In this document: in pieces, positions 1 to 8,041 of the stretch
Layout of the letters: each line of letters opens with the position of its first letter
How positions within the stretch are numbered: the first letter of the stretch is position 1
Assembly (NCBI GenBank): GCA_014729955.1
Contig: WJJA01000349.1
Location: 1 to 17,302 of the forward strand
Source of the DNA: a bacterium
GTDB taxonomy: Bacteria > Electryoneota > Electryoneia > Electryoneales > Electryoneaceae
DNA length: 17,302 nt
Direction of reading: 5' to 3'
Program-made: the position numbers and the translations under genes
The notes under the pieces: generated by a model
Databases searched by the model: none
What the model was told of the DNA's origin: nothing
The model's input: only the letters and a program-made list of their open reading frames with translations

Positions 1-69
1 ACCAGTTCCCGTGAGGACGGGCGGTATGAGTTTTCCATGTTTACCTTGAATGTAACGTACAATCGGTAA
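1..69 (+). CDS. C-terminal end of a probable outer-membrane beta-barrel protein (partial)
   Basis: The first reading frame is open from base 1 to a TAA at 67-69 and encodes 22 residues ending YEFSMFTLNVTYNR. The alternating hydrophobic/polar pattern with aromatic residues is that of a closing beta-strand of an outer-membrane barrel, although the last residue is Arg rather than the usual Phe or Trp. The stop lies 24 bases before the glycosyltransferase start and in the same frame, so the two genes are probably co-transcribed. In PNAG-type loci an outer-membrane porin (PgaA) precedes the deacetylase and synthase, so a barrel here would fit an export role. The barrel assignment rests on one strand and on context only; it could be the end of another kind of protein. 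Confidence 0.45.
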   Translation, partial: TSSREDGRYEFSMFTLNVTYNR

Positions 70-93
70 GGATTACTTCGGGACACCCTGTTT

Positions 94-1791
94 ATGCCGA
101 AGGACGACAAAGCATCGGAACCGCTGGGCTTCAGCAGCGGTGGTAGTAACCCCTACGGATCGGAGCAGAAAAGCGACGACACGCTCGGGTCGAGGGAGCA
201 CTCCGCCCGAACCCAAACGCAATCCGATGCGCCGGAACAGCAGAGGAAGGACGACTCAGACGGCAGCGGTGAAGGCCTCCGCGCAAGTTCAGGTGATGCG
301 TTCCGCGAAAAGCTGAAAAAAATGGCGGAAGGCGGGGTCACGCTGGGTGAGACTCAACCGGGCGGGGAGAAGAAGGCACCCAGAAAACGAATGTCTGAGG
401 AGGAGCGCCGTGCGCGTGTCAAACGCAAGGTGTCCAAGGCGCTTCGGCGAAAAGAAGCTGAGGAAAAACGTCGCAAAGGCTGGGGGTACGGCTTTGTCAT
501 CCTCACCCTGTTCACCTTTTTCGGATTGGTCACCGTTGCAACCTATTTCGTGGTATTGAACACCAATACCTCCCTGCCGAACATCCTGGTGAACGCCTCC
601 ATCTTTGCGCTGCTTTTCTTTATTATCATATTGTTCTTCCGGTATTTCGTCCTGATTATCTTCAGCTTTCTGCATCATGCGACGACTCGTCACATCGACG
701 AGATCACGCCGGAATACAAACCGCTGAAAGCCTCTCTCCTCGTTCCGGCCTTTAACGAAGGTATTGTGATCGAAAATTCGATCAAATCGCTGCTGGAATT
801 GACCTATCCCAACTATGAGATCATCGTGATCAATGACGGCTCGAAAGATGATACGCTGAAAATTGCCCGGAAGTGGGAGGGGTGGCACGACAATGTTCAA
901 GTTCGTGTGCTGGACCAGCCCAACATGGGCAAAGCGAATGCCTTGAACCACGGCGCCAGCGTGGCGACCGGCGAAGTGGTTATCTGCATCGACGGCGATT
1001 CTCGTCTGTCCCATAACACACTGGGCGCGGGGATGCGTCATTTCGCCGACCCGAAGATCGGCGCCGTCGCCGGCAATGTGAAAGTTGTCAATCGTTCCAA
1101 CATGGTGACACGTCTGCAGACGCTGGAATACATCCAGGGGTTGAACCTGGTGCGCCGAGCGCAGGCGTTTATTCATGCGGTCAACATCATCCCCGGGCCG
1201 ATCGGGTTGTTTCGACGTAAAGCCTTGATCGATGTCGGCGGGTGGGATGACGACACCTTCGCCGAGGACTGCGATCTTACACTGAAAATGCTGAACAGCG
1301 GTTACAAGATCGACTATGAGCCGGATGCGATCAGCATGACCGAAGCGCCGGAAGACCTGATTCCGCTGCTGAAGCAACGCTACCGCTGGACACGCGGTAT
1401 ATTGCAGTCAATGCGCAAGCATGCCTCCGGCCTGGTCAACACTAAAGCAGGCTGGCGAGTGATGCTGACTATGTGGCAGATGGTGCTGGAGGGTATCGTC
1501 TGGCCGTTGATGAACATCGGCGCGACGATGATGTTTGTGATCGTCGCGGTGCTGTACGGCATGTCGCCGCTGCTGGTTCTGTGGTGGGTGCAGTTAACCG
1601 TACTGGATACCATCGCGTCTCTGCATGCCATCGCCATGGAGCGCGAAAGCTTGGCCCTGGTGCCTATCGCTATTATTTATCGCATTGCATTTATTCAAAT
1701 TGTCGATGTCACCAAGATGGTTGCATCGATTGAAGAGTTGCTGGGCGTTCGCATGGGGTGGGGCAAACTCGAACGCAAGGGACGCATTTAA
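94..1791 (+). CDS. Membrane glycosyltransferase family 2, polysaccharide synthase (PgaC/BcsA-like)
   Basis: Processive-type GT2 of 565 residues that should polymerise a sugar-nucleotide substrate at the inner membrane and pass the chain outward. Residues 1-127 are a charged, low-complexity cytoplasmic extension, with the Arg/Lys-rich part at about 93-128. Two hydrophobic segments follow (about 131-155 and 163-193), then the GT-A catalytic domain (about 212-440). It carries the family motifs: Asp in INDGS (D248), the DGD metal/nucleotide motif (300-302), AED in place of the usual TED (390-392), and QRYRW (428-432). Further membrane helices lie at about 456-545, and the protein ends in WGKLERKGRI, as PgaC-like synthases tend to. 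The long disordered N-terminus is unusual for the family. The Shine-Dalgarno is weak (AAGGAT about 20 bases upstream), so expression may depend on the upstream gene. The substrate is unknown; the adjacent deacetylase suggests an N-acetylhexosamine polymer by inference. Confidence 0.93.
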   Translation: MPKDDKASEPLGFSSGGSNPYGSEQKSDDTLGSREHSARTQTQSDAPEQQRKDDSDGSGEGLRASSGDAFREKLKKMAEGGVTLGETQPGGEKKAPRKRMSEEERRARVKRKVSKALRRKEAEEKRRKGWGYGFVILTLFTFFGLVTVATYFVVLNTNTSLPNILVNASIFALLFFIIILFFRYFVLIIFSFLHHATTRHIDEITPEYKPLKASLLVPAFNEGIVIENSIKSLLELTYPNYEIIVINDGSKDDTLKIARKWEGWHDNVQVRVLDQPNMGKANALNHGASVATGEVVICIDGDSRLSHNTLGAGMRHFADPKIGAVAGNVKVVNRSNMVTRLQTLEYIQGLNLVRRAQAFIHAVNIIPGPIGLFRRKALIDVGGWDDDTFAEDCDLTLKMLNSGYKIDYEPDAISMTEAPEDLIPLLKQRYRWTRGILQSMRKHASGLVNTKAGWRVMLTMWQMVLEGIVWPLMNIGATMMFVIVAVLYGMSPLLVLWWVQLTVLDTIASLHAIAMERESLALVPIAIIYRIAFIQIVDVTKMVASIEELLGVRMGWGKLERKGRI

Positions 1792-1824
1792 CGAACCGTC
1801 GTATGGACGTAAGAGAGGTTCGCC

Positions 1825-2550
1825 GTGGATATTGTACCGATACTATCGACCATCATCCTCATTGCGACGATCATCACCCTGATTGTCGCGGTGGCGTCAT
1901 ACCTGGTGTTCCGCATTAAGGAACGCGCCCGTGAAGCCCGAGCGGCAGCAGCACGCCGTCAAAAGGCCGCTGAGGGCGAACCGGAACCGGAGACCGAAGA
2001 GTACGAGGACATCGAAGACGACGAGGATGAAGAGCCTGCACAGCAGCCTGAGGCGCGACCCTCACGACAAGCGCCCCGGGAACGACCGACGGCTCAACCG
2101 GCGTCCGACGCCCCACTCTCCATTAACACGCAGGCACCGCCCCGTCCCCAGCCGAGCGGACCTTCCTTCTCCTCGGGAATGGACCGGCCGTCGGCGCAGA
2201 CTCCGCCCGCTCAGCCGTCCCAGCGTCGCCGTCTGCCCAACGTAACCACAAACAGTCGTGACCTGCTGCATGAACGTCAAGACATACCGGAACCGGAACA
2301 GCAGGCTTCGCCCCCCCCACCGCCGAAACAGAACCTGAGCGGGGCCCAGGCCGCGTTCGTAGCGTCGATGAATCTCGATGATACGGACTGGAGCGGCGTA
2401 CGCGGCGATGCCGGCGACAGCGGTATCATTGTAACCGGACAGCAGACCGGCGGCTCCGGTCTGCAATTGCGCAAGTTTGAAGTGCCCCGCAATTCTTTCA
2501 AGGTGAACAATTCTGACAGTTCCGATGCCGAACGCGTTGAGTGGAAATAG
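1825..2550 (+). CDS. Single-pass membrane protein with acidic, proline-rich cytoplasmic tail
   Basis: Protein of 241 residues with a GTG start preceded by AAGAGAGG at 1811-1818. One membrane helix lies at about 4-28, followed by a basic stretch (RIKERAREARAAAARR) that predicts the remainder is cytoplasmic. An acidic block covers about 51-70, a Pro/Gln/Arg-rich region runs to about 170 and includes a run of five prolines, and a more ordered-looking C-terminal part (about 170-241) holds Gly-rich turns and a basic/hydrophobic strand. I recognise no family. It sits 33 bases after the synthase and overlaps the deacetylase start by 26 bases, so it is translationally linked to both. By position it could be a small accessory partner of the synthase, as PgaD is for PgaC, but there is no visible sequence likeness. 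Its composition resembles the disordered tails of its two neighbours. Confidence 0.78.
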   Translation: MDIVPILSTIILIATIITLIVAVASYLVFRIKERAREARAAAARRQKAAEGEPEPETEEYEDIEDDEDEEPAQQPEARPSRQAPRERPTAQPASDAPLSINTQAPPRPQPSGPSFSSGMDRPSAQTPPAQPSQRRRLPNVTTNSRDLLHERQDIPEPEQQASPPPPPKQNLSGAQAAFVASMNLDDTDWSGVRGDAGDSGIIVTGQQTGGSGLQLRKFEVPRNSFKVNNSDSSDAERVEWK

Positions 2551-5500
2551 CAGGCTGTTTGCGGCAGCCGTGGTATGGCTGCTCATCTTTGCCGCATCCG
2601 CGTCCGGGGCTGAGCGCATCCTGCTCGTATACCCGGAGGCGACGGACCGGTTTTACCATGCGGGTTCTACCGAGCGGGAGAGCCTTGCCGGACCGCACGG
2701 GACCGCTCCTGATTCCATTACAACCGAGTTCACTTTTCCCGACAGCGGTTCCGGCTTCTATTATCAGCTGAAATACTGGCGCGACCTGTTCGAAGATTTG
2801 GGATACACGGTCAGCGTATCCCGTGAGAACGGGCTTTTGATGACGGATGCCTACTCCTTTATCGTACTGCCGGGCGCACTCTGCCTCAGTGATGATCATG
2901 TAAACTCACTGCGGCGTTTCGTCGACCGCGGAGGAGGCCTGCTGCTGACCGGACCGACCGGTACACGCAATCTCGACGGCTCCCAACGAGGGTACGCTTT
3001 CCTCGAGTGGGCACTGGGGGCGATTCCCGCTCAAATCAAGGGCAAGTCCGGCGAAGCGATAGCCTTGCAAATGCGCTGGGGCGTGCCCGGCACACACAGG
3101 CTTCCACCGGGGTATTACCTCCGCGCCACCCTGTACGCCGATCCGCTCTACATTCCCCCGTCTGATAACATTGAAATCGGCGGGTATTGGGCAACTCCCG
3201 GCTACAAGGACGTGTTTTCCCACCAGATCGAACGTCGCGCGGGGTTTGTCGTACGCGACTGGGAAGCGGGCGGGCGGGTTGCCTGGTTCGGCGACAATCT
3301 CGGCGGCCTGCACGGCGATCCCGCCAATATGCAGCACGCCCGTCTCCTGTTCGAGGAGCTAGGTACCTGGCTCACCGGTGAAGCTCTCGTTTCGACCACC
3401 TGGTGGCCGAAACGCCGGGAAACGGCTGTGCTGATTCACGGCGATATCGAGGACAAGTTCGGTTTTGTCAGCAGCGCTGTGGAGTTGATCGATAAGTTCG
3501 GCTTCCCCGCAACCTTCAATCTGCTGGTCAATGAAGCACGCAAGCATCCGGCCATCATCCGCGATATGGTGGAGGCGGGCGGTGAGCTGGCCATCCACGG
3601 CGACAATCACGACCGCTATGCCGGACAACCGCTGGACAAACAGATCGAACGGTTGCAGCGTGCGTCCGAATTCATCGAGGCGATGGACAAGCGCCCTCGC
3701 GGCTTTCGGCCGCCGGAGCTGGCGTTCGACAGAACCACCGTCGAAGCTCTCAAGCAACTCGGATTTGAATATATCACCGCCGATTCGATTGCAGACCGCG
3801 CCGCACCGCGCTTTGTTCCCTTCGATCCCGGCGATCCGGAAGGCGAAGGGATCGTCTTTTTTCCGAAGAACGAGCTGGACGATTACGATCTGTTCTCCCG
3901 CTATCAGCTGAAGATGCCCTCCACCATGACTGAAGCGATGATCGGCGATTTCGAACGCATTCACGACATGGGCGGGCTTTACAAATGGAATTATCACAGC
4001 CAGTATCTGGACGGCGATGAGTTGATCGTTGCCAAGGAAGCGCTTTTCCGCCACCTCGACAAGCAGAAGAACCTCTGGTTCGCGACGGCCCTGCAACTGG
4101 CTGAGTGGACCCTCGACCGCTACCACCTGGACACTTCGTCGGAGAGGGTGGACAAAGGTATCCTTGTCCGCGTCAAGAATCGTTCCGAGCAACCGGTGGA
4201 AGACGTGGTCCTGAAGGTTCTGCCGCGCAAAGGGGTGCACGTGGAGCAGATCGCTCCGCTGGAATTGACGGGACGTGCGGTATCGGATGCGCGCAAGGAC
4301 GGGTTTTACCTCACTCTCCCCAAACTGAAAGCCGGAGAAACCTTCGAAGTCCTGTTCGGCGAGGAGGGGTCCGGCTATATCAGTGCGCGCCAACCGTCCA
4401 AATACCTCAAATGGGGCGGCATCGGCCTGCTGATTCTCGGCGGCGCATTCCTGATCTGGAATATTTACTACTTCCTTTTTGCCAAACGCCAATACAAAGT
4501 TTCAGAACACAGCGTGAAGTTCGACCCCTCCGGGCGCAACGTGCCTAGCGCTCAATCGGATCATGTGGAAGCGAAAGCCGCCGAGGTCTCTTCAACAGCG
4601 AGTCTTTCCACTCCGGAACAAAATGACGACGCGTCACCGGGAAAGCAGGAGCCGCAGCGACCCGCAACAGCAACGCCGGCGACGAATCTGTCGCTTATGA
4701 ATGACGCGGGAGAGGAGAACAGCCCTCCGTTTGCAAGAGCGGCTGACCGACACGGCGAGGCTCATCCGGAGAATCGTTCTCAAGCAGGCAACACGACGGA
4801 GGAACAAGGCTCGATTTTGCATGGTGCCACGGCTCCTCCTCCGCCGGGGGTATCGAAGCAGATGACCGGCCTGGCGCCGGGTGAACGTGAACCCATTTCC
4901 GGCGGTGGTATGGCCGGGCGATCTCCGGTGCCGCCCCCGCAACCCGGGGAATCGCCGGAGCTGTCGGCAGAAGGATCGATTGACGATCCATCCATGGAAG
5001 CCCACACCGACCATACGACCGGCATGGAGTCGATTCGGGATTATCGTTCTGAACGGCTGCGTGATTTGGAGGAGACACGCCCCCAACTACGGCGGCAGGA
5101 CTACTTCTCCGGTCACGATGCTTTGTCCGGCAAACAGGATAGAGGCTTTTCAGGGGCGGTACGCAGTGCAGGCTATCGCTACAGCAGCCCGGACCGCGAA
5201 GGTTTCAGCGGGGCGACCTACTCCACACGTCGACGGGAACAGCCTTCGCATCAGCCGGAAGCCCCGCCGCGCCATCATATTCCCGACCCGGGACTACCGG
5301 TAAGTCGACGGATCCAGCAGACCCGGCAGATGGAAGAGGAAGCGGAACGGGAAGCAGAAGGGGCGCGCAACGCGGAAGCGGAAGCGTTGAAAAAGGAAGA
5401 AGAGCTGCGGCGCCGGGAAAACGAGCTGCAACGACGGGAAGAGGAGATTCGTCGACGTGAACTGGAGCGCTCTTCCCCGACAAACCGCCGTCCACTGGCA

Positions 5501-5725
5501 CCGCCTGATCCGGACCGTCAGACCCTGCGTGATCTCCATCGCACCGGGGAAGTCTCATCGTTCTCGTCGCCGGACTCACTGCTGCCGCGTTCCACCGCAC
5601 CGCTGCCGGGCCGTCGGTACGACACTGACTCATCCCCATCCTTGCCGGAGGATCAGCCTAAACGACACAGCTTCTATTCCGTTCAAAAGGAAGAGGAAGA
5701 AGATAACGAAAGCCGATGGAATTAG
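2525..5725 (+). CDS. Polysaccharide deacetylase (NodB-type) with N-terminal amidotransferase-like domain and long C-terminal tail
   Basis: Protein of 1066 residues. A signal peptide covers about 1-28. A class I glutamine-amidotransferase/ThuA-like alpha-beta domain occupies about 30-285. A NodB-type deacetylase domain lies at about 298-530, with the metal and catalytic set visible: H305-G-D307 with E309/D310, H358-x3-H362, R395-P-P, and H491 in NYHSQY. A beta-rich domain follows (about 540-612), then a membrane helix at 630-653. The remaining roughly 410 residues are Pro/Ser/Arg-rich with a Glu/Arg coiled coil at about 930-985, and should be cytoplasmic. Known members remove N-acetyl groups from extracellular polysaccharides, and the enzyme here should act in the periplasm on the product of the neighbouring synthase (inference). 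The cytoplasmic tail is far beyond usual family length. The ATG at 2525 overlaps the preceding gene by 26 bases, indicating coupling. Confidence 0.93.
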   Translation: MPNALSGNSRLFAAAVVWLLIFAASASGAERILLVYPEATDRFYHAGSTERESLAGPHGTAPDSITTEFTFPDSGSGFYYQLKYWRDLFEDLGYTVSVSRENGLLMTDAYSFIVLPGALCLSDDHVNSLRRFVDRGGGLLLTGPTGTRNLDGSQRGYAFLEWALGAIPAQIKGKSGEAIALQMRWGVPGTHRLPPGYYLRATLYADPLYIPPSDNIEIGGYWATPGYKDVFSHQIERRAGFVVRDWEAGGRVAWFGDNLGGLHGDPANMQHARLLFEELGTWLTGEALVSTTWWPKRRETAVLIHGDIEDKFGFVSSAVELIDKFGFPATFNLLVNEARKHPAIIRDMVEAGGELAIHGDNHDRYAGQPLDKQIERLQRASEFIEAMDKRPRGFRPPELAFDRTTVEALKQLGFEYITADSIADRAAPRFVPFDPGDPEGEGIVFFPKNELDDYDLFSRYQLKMPSTMTEAMIGDFERIHDMGGLYKWNYHSQYLDGDELIVAKEALFRHLDKQKNLWFATALQLAEWTLDRYHLDTSSERVDKGILVRVKNRSEQPVEDVVLKVLPRKGVHVEQIAPLELTGRAVSDARKDGFYLTLPKLKAGETFEVLFGEEGSGYISARQPSKYLKWGGIGLLILGGAFLIWNIYYFLFAKRQYKVSEHSVKFDPSGRNVPSAQSDHVEAKAAEVSSTASLSTPEQNDDASPGKQEPQRPATATPATNLSLMNDAGEENSPPFARAADRHGEAHPENRSQAGNTTEEQGSILHGATAPPPPGVSKQMTGLAPGEREPISGGGMAGRSPVPPPQPGESPELSAEGSIDDPSMEAHTDHTTGMESIRDYRSERLRDLEETRPQLRRQDYFSGHDALSGKQDRGFSGAVRSAGYRYSSPDREGFSGATYSTRRREQPSHQPEAPPRHHIPDPGLPVSRRIQQTRQMEEEAEREAEGARNAEAEALKKEEELRRRENELQRREEEIRRRELERSSPTNRRPLAPPDPDRQTLRDLHRTGEVSSFSSPDSLLPRSTAPLPGRRYDTDSSPSLPEDQPKRHSFYSVQKEEEEDNESRWN

Positions 5726-5806
5726 TGCCGATGTAGATCCAGTAGGCTCATTCAGCTGTCAGGTCAACCGCGCGCTACAACCGTTCGCAAGACCCTCCTG
5801 AACGCT

Positions 5807-5848
5807 GAGTCGGGTCCCGACCCGCATCAAGGGAGTGACCCGACACTC
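5807..5848 (+). promoter_or_regulatory. Competing hairpins in the leader of the pseudo-deacetylase
   Basis: Two mutually exclusive stems can form. CGGGT (5811-5815) can pair with ACCCG (5820-5824) around a 4-base loop. Alternatively GAGTCGGGTC (5807-5816) can pair with GACCCG plus ACTC (5837-5842 and 5845-5848) with a 2-base bulge. In the second form the purine-rich GGGAG (5831-5835) sits in the loop and the 3' arm ends four bases before the ATG at 5852. This is the only real gap in the operon, so it may tune translation or processing of the downstream half. The structure is seen by base pairing; the function is inferred. Confidence 0.3.
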
Positions 5849-5851
5849 AAC

Positions 5852-8041
5852 ATGGATCGTAAACGGCACTGGTCGGCCGTAAAGAAGGAATCGCCCGTGA
5901 AAACGGACCCCGGCAACAAAGAACCCTGGGCAAACAAACAGAAGTCGCGCCTGAAGCGTACAGCTCTCTTCAGTGTCCAGATGATTCTCGCACTGGTCGT
6001 ACTGGGGTACCTTGCCTGGTGGGGCTATACCAGCGTGATGGAATATGTTCTGGGACGTTACAGCTTCTTCGACATGGGCGGCATCACAACCGGTCTGTAT
6101 GCCCAACCGAGAGTCATGCTGGTTCGTCCGACACGTACGGAAAAATTCCTGCAGTACAATAACGCCGAGGGCGACACCACCTGGCCTTACCGCCTCCGAC
6201 GGCCGGACGATTGGGGGCTCGCGGACACCCTTTGGTATGCACCGCCCATGCAACGGCCGGAAGAGCCGGATGTCACTACCGAAGCATGGGATATCATCAG
6301 CTCCACAAGCCAGGATGAAACCGTCAACCTGGCCTCGTTCTGGCGTGAGACGCTCTATAGACTCGGATATGACGATTACAACCAGGTCGAGGAGATTGAC
6401 CTGGTAAACATCGACCCTTCCTACGAACTGGTCATCCTGCCCGGTGTGATGTTGATGTCCGAACGGGAACGTGAGGGGGTAAAACAGTATCTCGCGGACG
6501 GCGGCAACGTCATGATGATGTGGTTCAATGGGGTCCGCGACGAAAACGGAAAATGGCTGGGACACGAGTTCATGTCCCAGGTGATGGGCGCTCTCCCCTC
6601 GCAGGAGGTGTATGACCCGACCGGCGGTACGAGTATGATCGTTCGCGGAGGTGGTCCGATCACCGCCGGTATCGCGCCCGGCTCTCACATTGATACTTAT
6701 ACCTATTTTGGCTACATCACATTTAACGTAATCGAAAAACGCACTCGCAGCGATCTGTTCTGGTTCTATCCCTATTGGAAGCAGTCGCGCGGCTACCATA
6801 CGGACACTGAAAGCCTTGCCATGCACGGCGACTATGTCGACGGCCGGTTCGTGTGGCTGGGCTTCTCGCCGGATACCATCGAACCACGGCCCGGCAGCGA
6901 TAATGTCGTCGACAAGCTGGTGAAGAACTCCTTGCAGTGGTTAAGCGGTAAACCCGTGATCGCTCCGCGTGTATGGCCGCGAGGCTACGAAGCCGGGGGC
7001 AGCCTCATGCTGGAGGTGCGTAAAAATCCCGAACCCGCACGCAACATACTACAGGCGATAGATGAAGAGGGCATCACCCTGGACCTGGCGATCGAAGCCG
7101 ATGTTAACCCGCGCGACCTTCCCTTGAACGAAGTATCGTGGGGCGATCTTGTCGTTGCCACTTCACGATTCCAGGACCTCTCGGAGATGACCGGGCGGGA
7201 GCAGGGCAAGTGGGTCGACGAGCATGTGGAAGAGTTTGAGCAGAAGGTGACCGTCTCGCCGGTCGGCCTGTTCCCCGCCAACTGGACCTACACCAATGCC
7301 ACCCTGAATGCCGGCAGCCGCGAGAAGCTGAACTACATCCTCGGACATCGCCGTCCGGCTGCATACGGCGCAGAAGCAGACGAATCACAAAGCAATAAGG
7401 TCTTCCTGTTCGGTTCGCGCAAACCCTTGTCCCTCGTGCCCAAGGCACAGCTCAGCATGTGGGAATGGTACCACCTGAAGGAGGTGAGGCGTCCGTCGCA
7501 GTTGTACGAGGCAATGGTCAACGACATGCAGCGGATTCGCAAAGCGGGCGGTATGTATATCGGCCTGCTGGATGCGAAAATCCTCGAAGACCGCAACATG
7601 GAGAAGCTGCCGATACGCCTGGCGCAGCAGATGGACTCGCTCGGCATCCGGCGGGCGAAAACCAGTGAACTGGTAACACGTTTTGCCGGATTCCGCAACC
7701 TGCTTGCCTCCGGACGCGAGATCTCCGACACGAGGATCGCGCTCGACCTTTCCAATGTCAGCGATTTCGACCTGCGAGACGTCGTCTGGGATGTCTACTT
7801 CCCGCCGATCTTCGAAGATGTGGCGGTCAGCACCCAGAAGGTCGGTGTACGCGCGACGAAACTGTCCTACGATCCCGACAGCGGACGGCTGCAATTCAAC
7901 CTTTCCCGCATCGACGAGGGCGACAACATCGAGGTACGTGTTGACCTGATCCCGATGCAACCGGACGCTGAGGATGATGCCGGCACGGACCGGGCAGGCG
8001 CAGGGGTTGACGGATCGACTGAGGAGAAGCAGGGATCATGA
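5852..8041 (+). CDS. Catalytically degenerate paralogue of the upstream polysaccharide deacetylase
   Basis: Protein of 729 residues with one N-terminal membrane helix (about 39-60) and a predicted periplasmic remainder. It repeats the domain order of the preceding protein: an amidotransferase-like domain at about 86-370 (compare YELVILPGVMLM with YSFIVLPGALCL), a NodB-like fold at about 375-605, and a beta-rich domain at about 610-703. Aligned by eye, the catalytic residues are gone: H305 to M386, D307 to E388, D310 to K391, H358 to A436, H362 to F440, R395 to F474 and H491 to D574. It is therefore probably a non-enzymatic partner that binds polysaccharide or the active deacetylase (inference). 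The start is uncertain: ATG 5852 lacks a well-spaced Shine-Dalgarno, whereas GTG 5897 has one and would shorten the protein by 15 residues without touching the helix. It overlaps the next gene by 4 bases (ATGA). Confidence 0.88.
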   Translation: MDRKRHWSAVKKESPVKTDPGNKEPWANKQKSRLKRTALFSVQMILALVVLGYLAWWGYTSVMEYVLGRYSFFDMGGITTGLYAQPRVMLVRPTRTEKFLQYNNAEGDTTWPYRLRRPDDWGLADTLWYAPPMQRPEEPDVTTEAWDIISSTSQDETVNLASFWRETLYRLGYDDYNQVEEIDLVNIDPSYELVILPGVMLMSEREREGVKQYLADGGNVMMMWFNGVRDENGKWLGHEFMSQVMGALPSQEVYDPTGGTSMIVRGGGPITAGIAPGSHIDTYTYFGYITFNVIEKRTRSDLFWFYPYWKQSRGYHTDTESLAMHGDYVDGRFVWLGFSPDTIEPRPGSDNVVDKLVKNSLQWLSGKPVIAPRVWPRGYEAGGSLMLEVRKNPEPARNILQAIDEEGITLDLAIEADVNPRDLPLNEVSWGDLVVATSRFQDLSEMTGREQGKWVDEHVEEFEQKVTVSPVGLFPANWTYTNATLNAGSREKLNYILGHRRPAAYGAEADESQSNKVFLFGSRKPLSLVPKAQLSMWEWYHLKEVRRPSQLYEAMVNDMQRIRKAGGMYIGLLDAKILEDRNMEKLPIRLAQQMDSLGIRRAKTSELVTRFAGFRNLLASGREISDTRIALDLSNVSDFDLRDVVWDVYFPPIFEDVAVSTQKVGVRATKLSYDPDSGRLQFNLSRIDEGDNIEVRVDLIPMQPDAEDDAGTDRAGAGVDGSTEEKQGS
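5882..5899 (+). promoter_or_regulatory. Ribosome binding site supporting an alternative GTG start
   Basis: AAGAAGGA (5882-5889) stands 7 bases before an in-frame GTG (5897-5899). The annotated ATG at 5852 has only GGGAG about 16 bases upstream. The GTG may be the true start of the pseudo-deacetylase. Confidence 0.4.

Noticed and set aside
289..1377. Long open frame (362 codons) on the - strand opposite the glycosyltransferase
   Set aside because: It lies wholly antisense to a gene with clear GT2 motifs, and its translation shows no domain or plausible composition; GC-rich codon bias keeps the opposite frame open.
3359..4492. Open frame of 377 codons on the - strand opposite the deacetylase
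   Set aside because: It is antisense to a region with intact NodB motifs and has no recognisable domain of its own.
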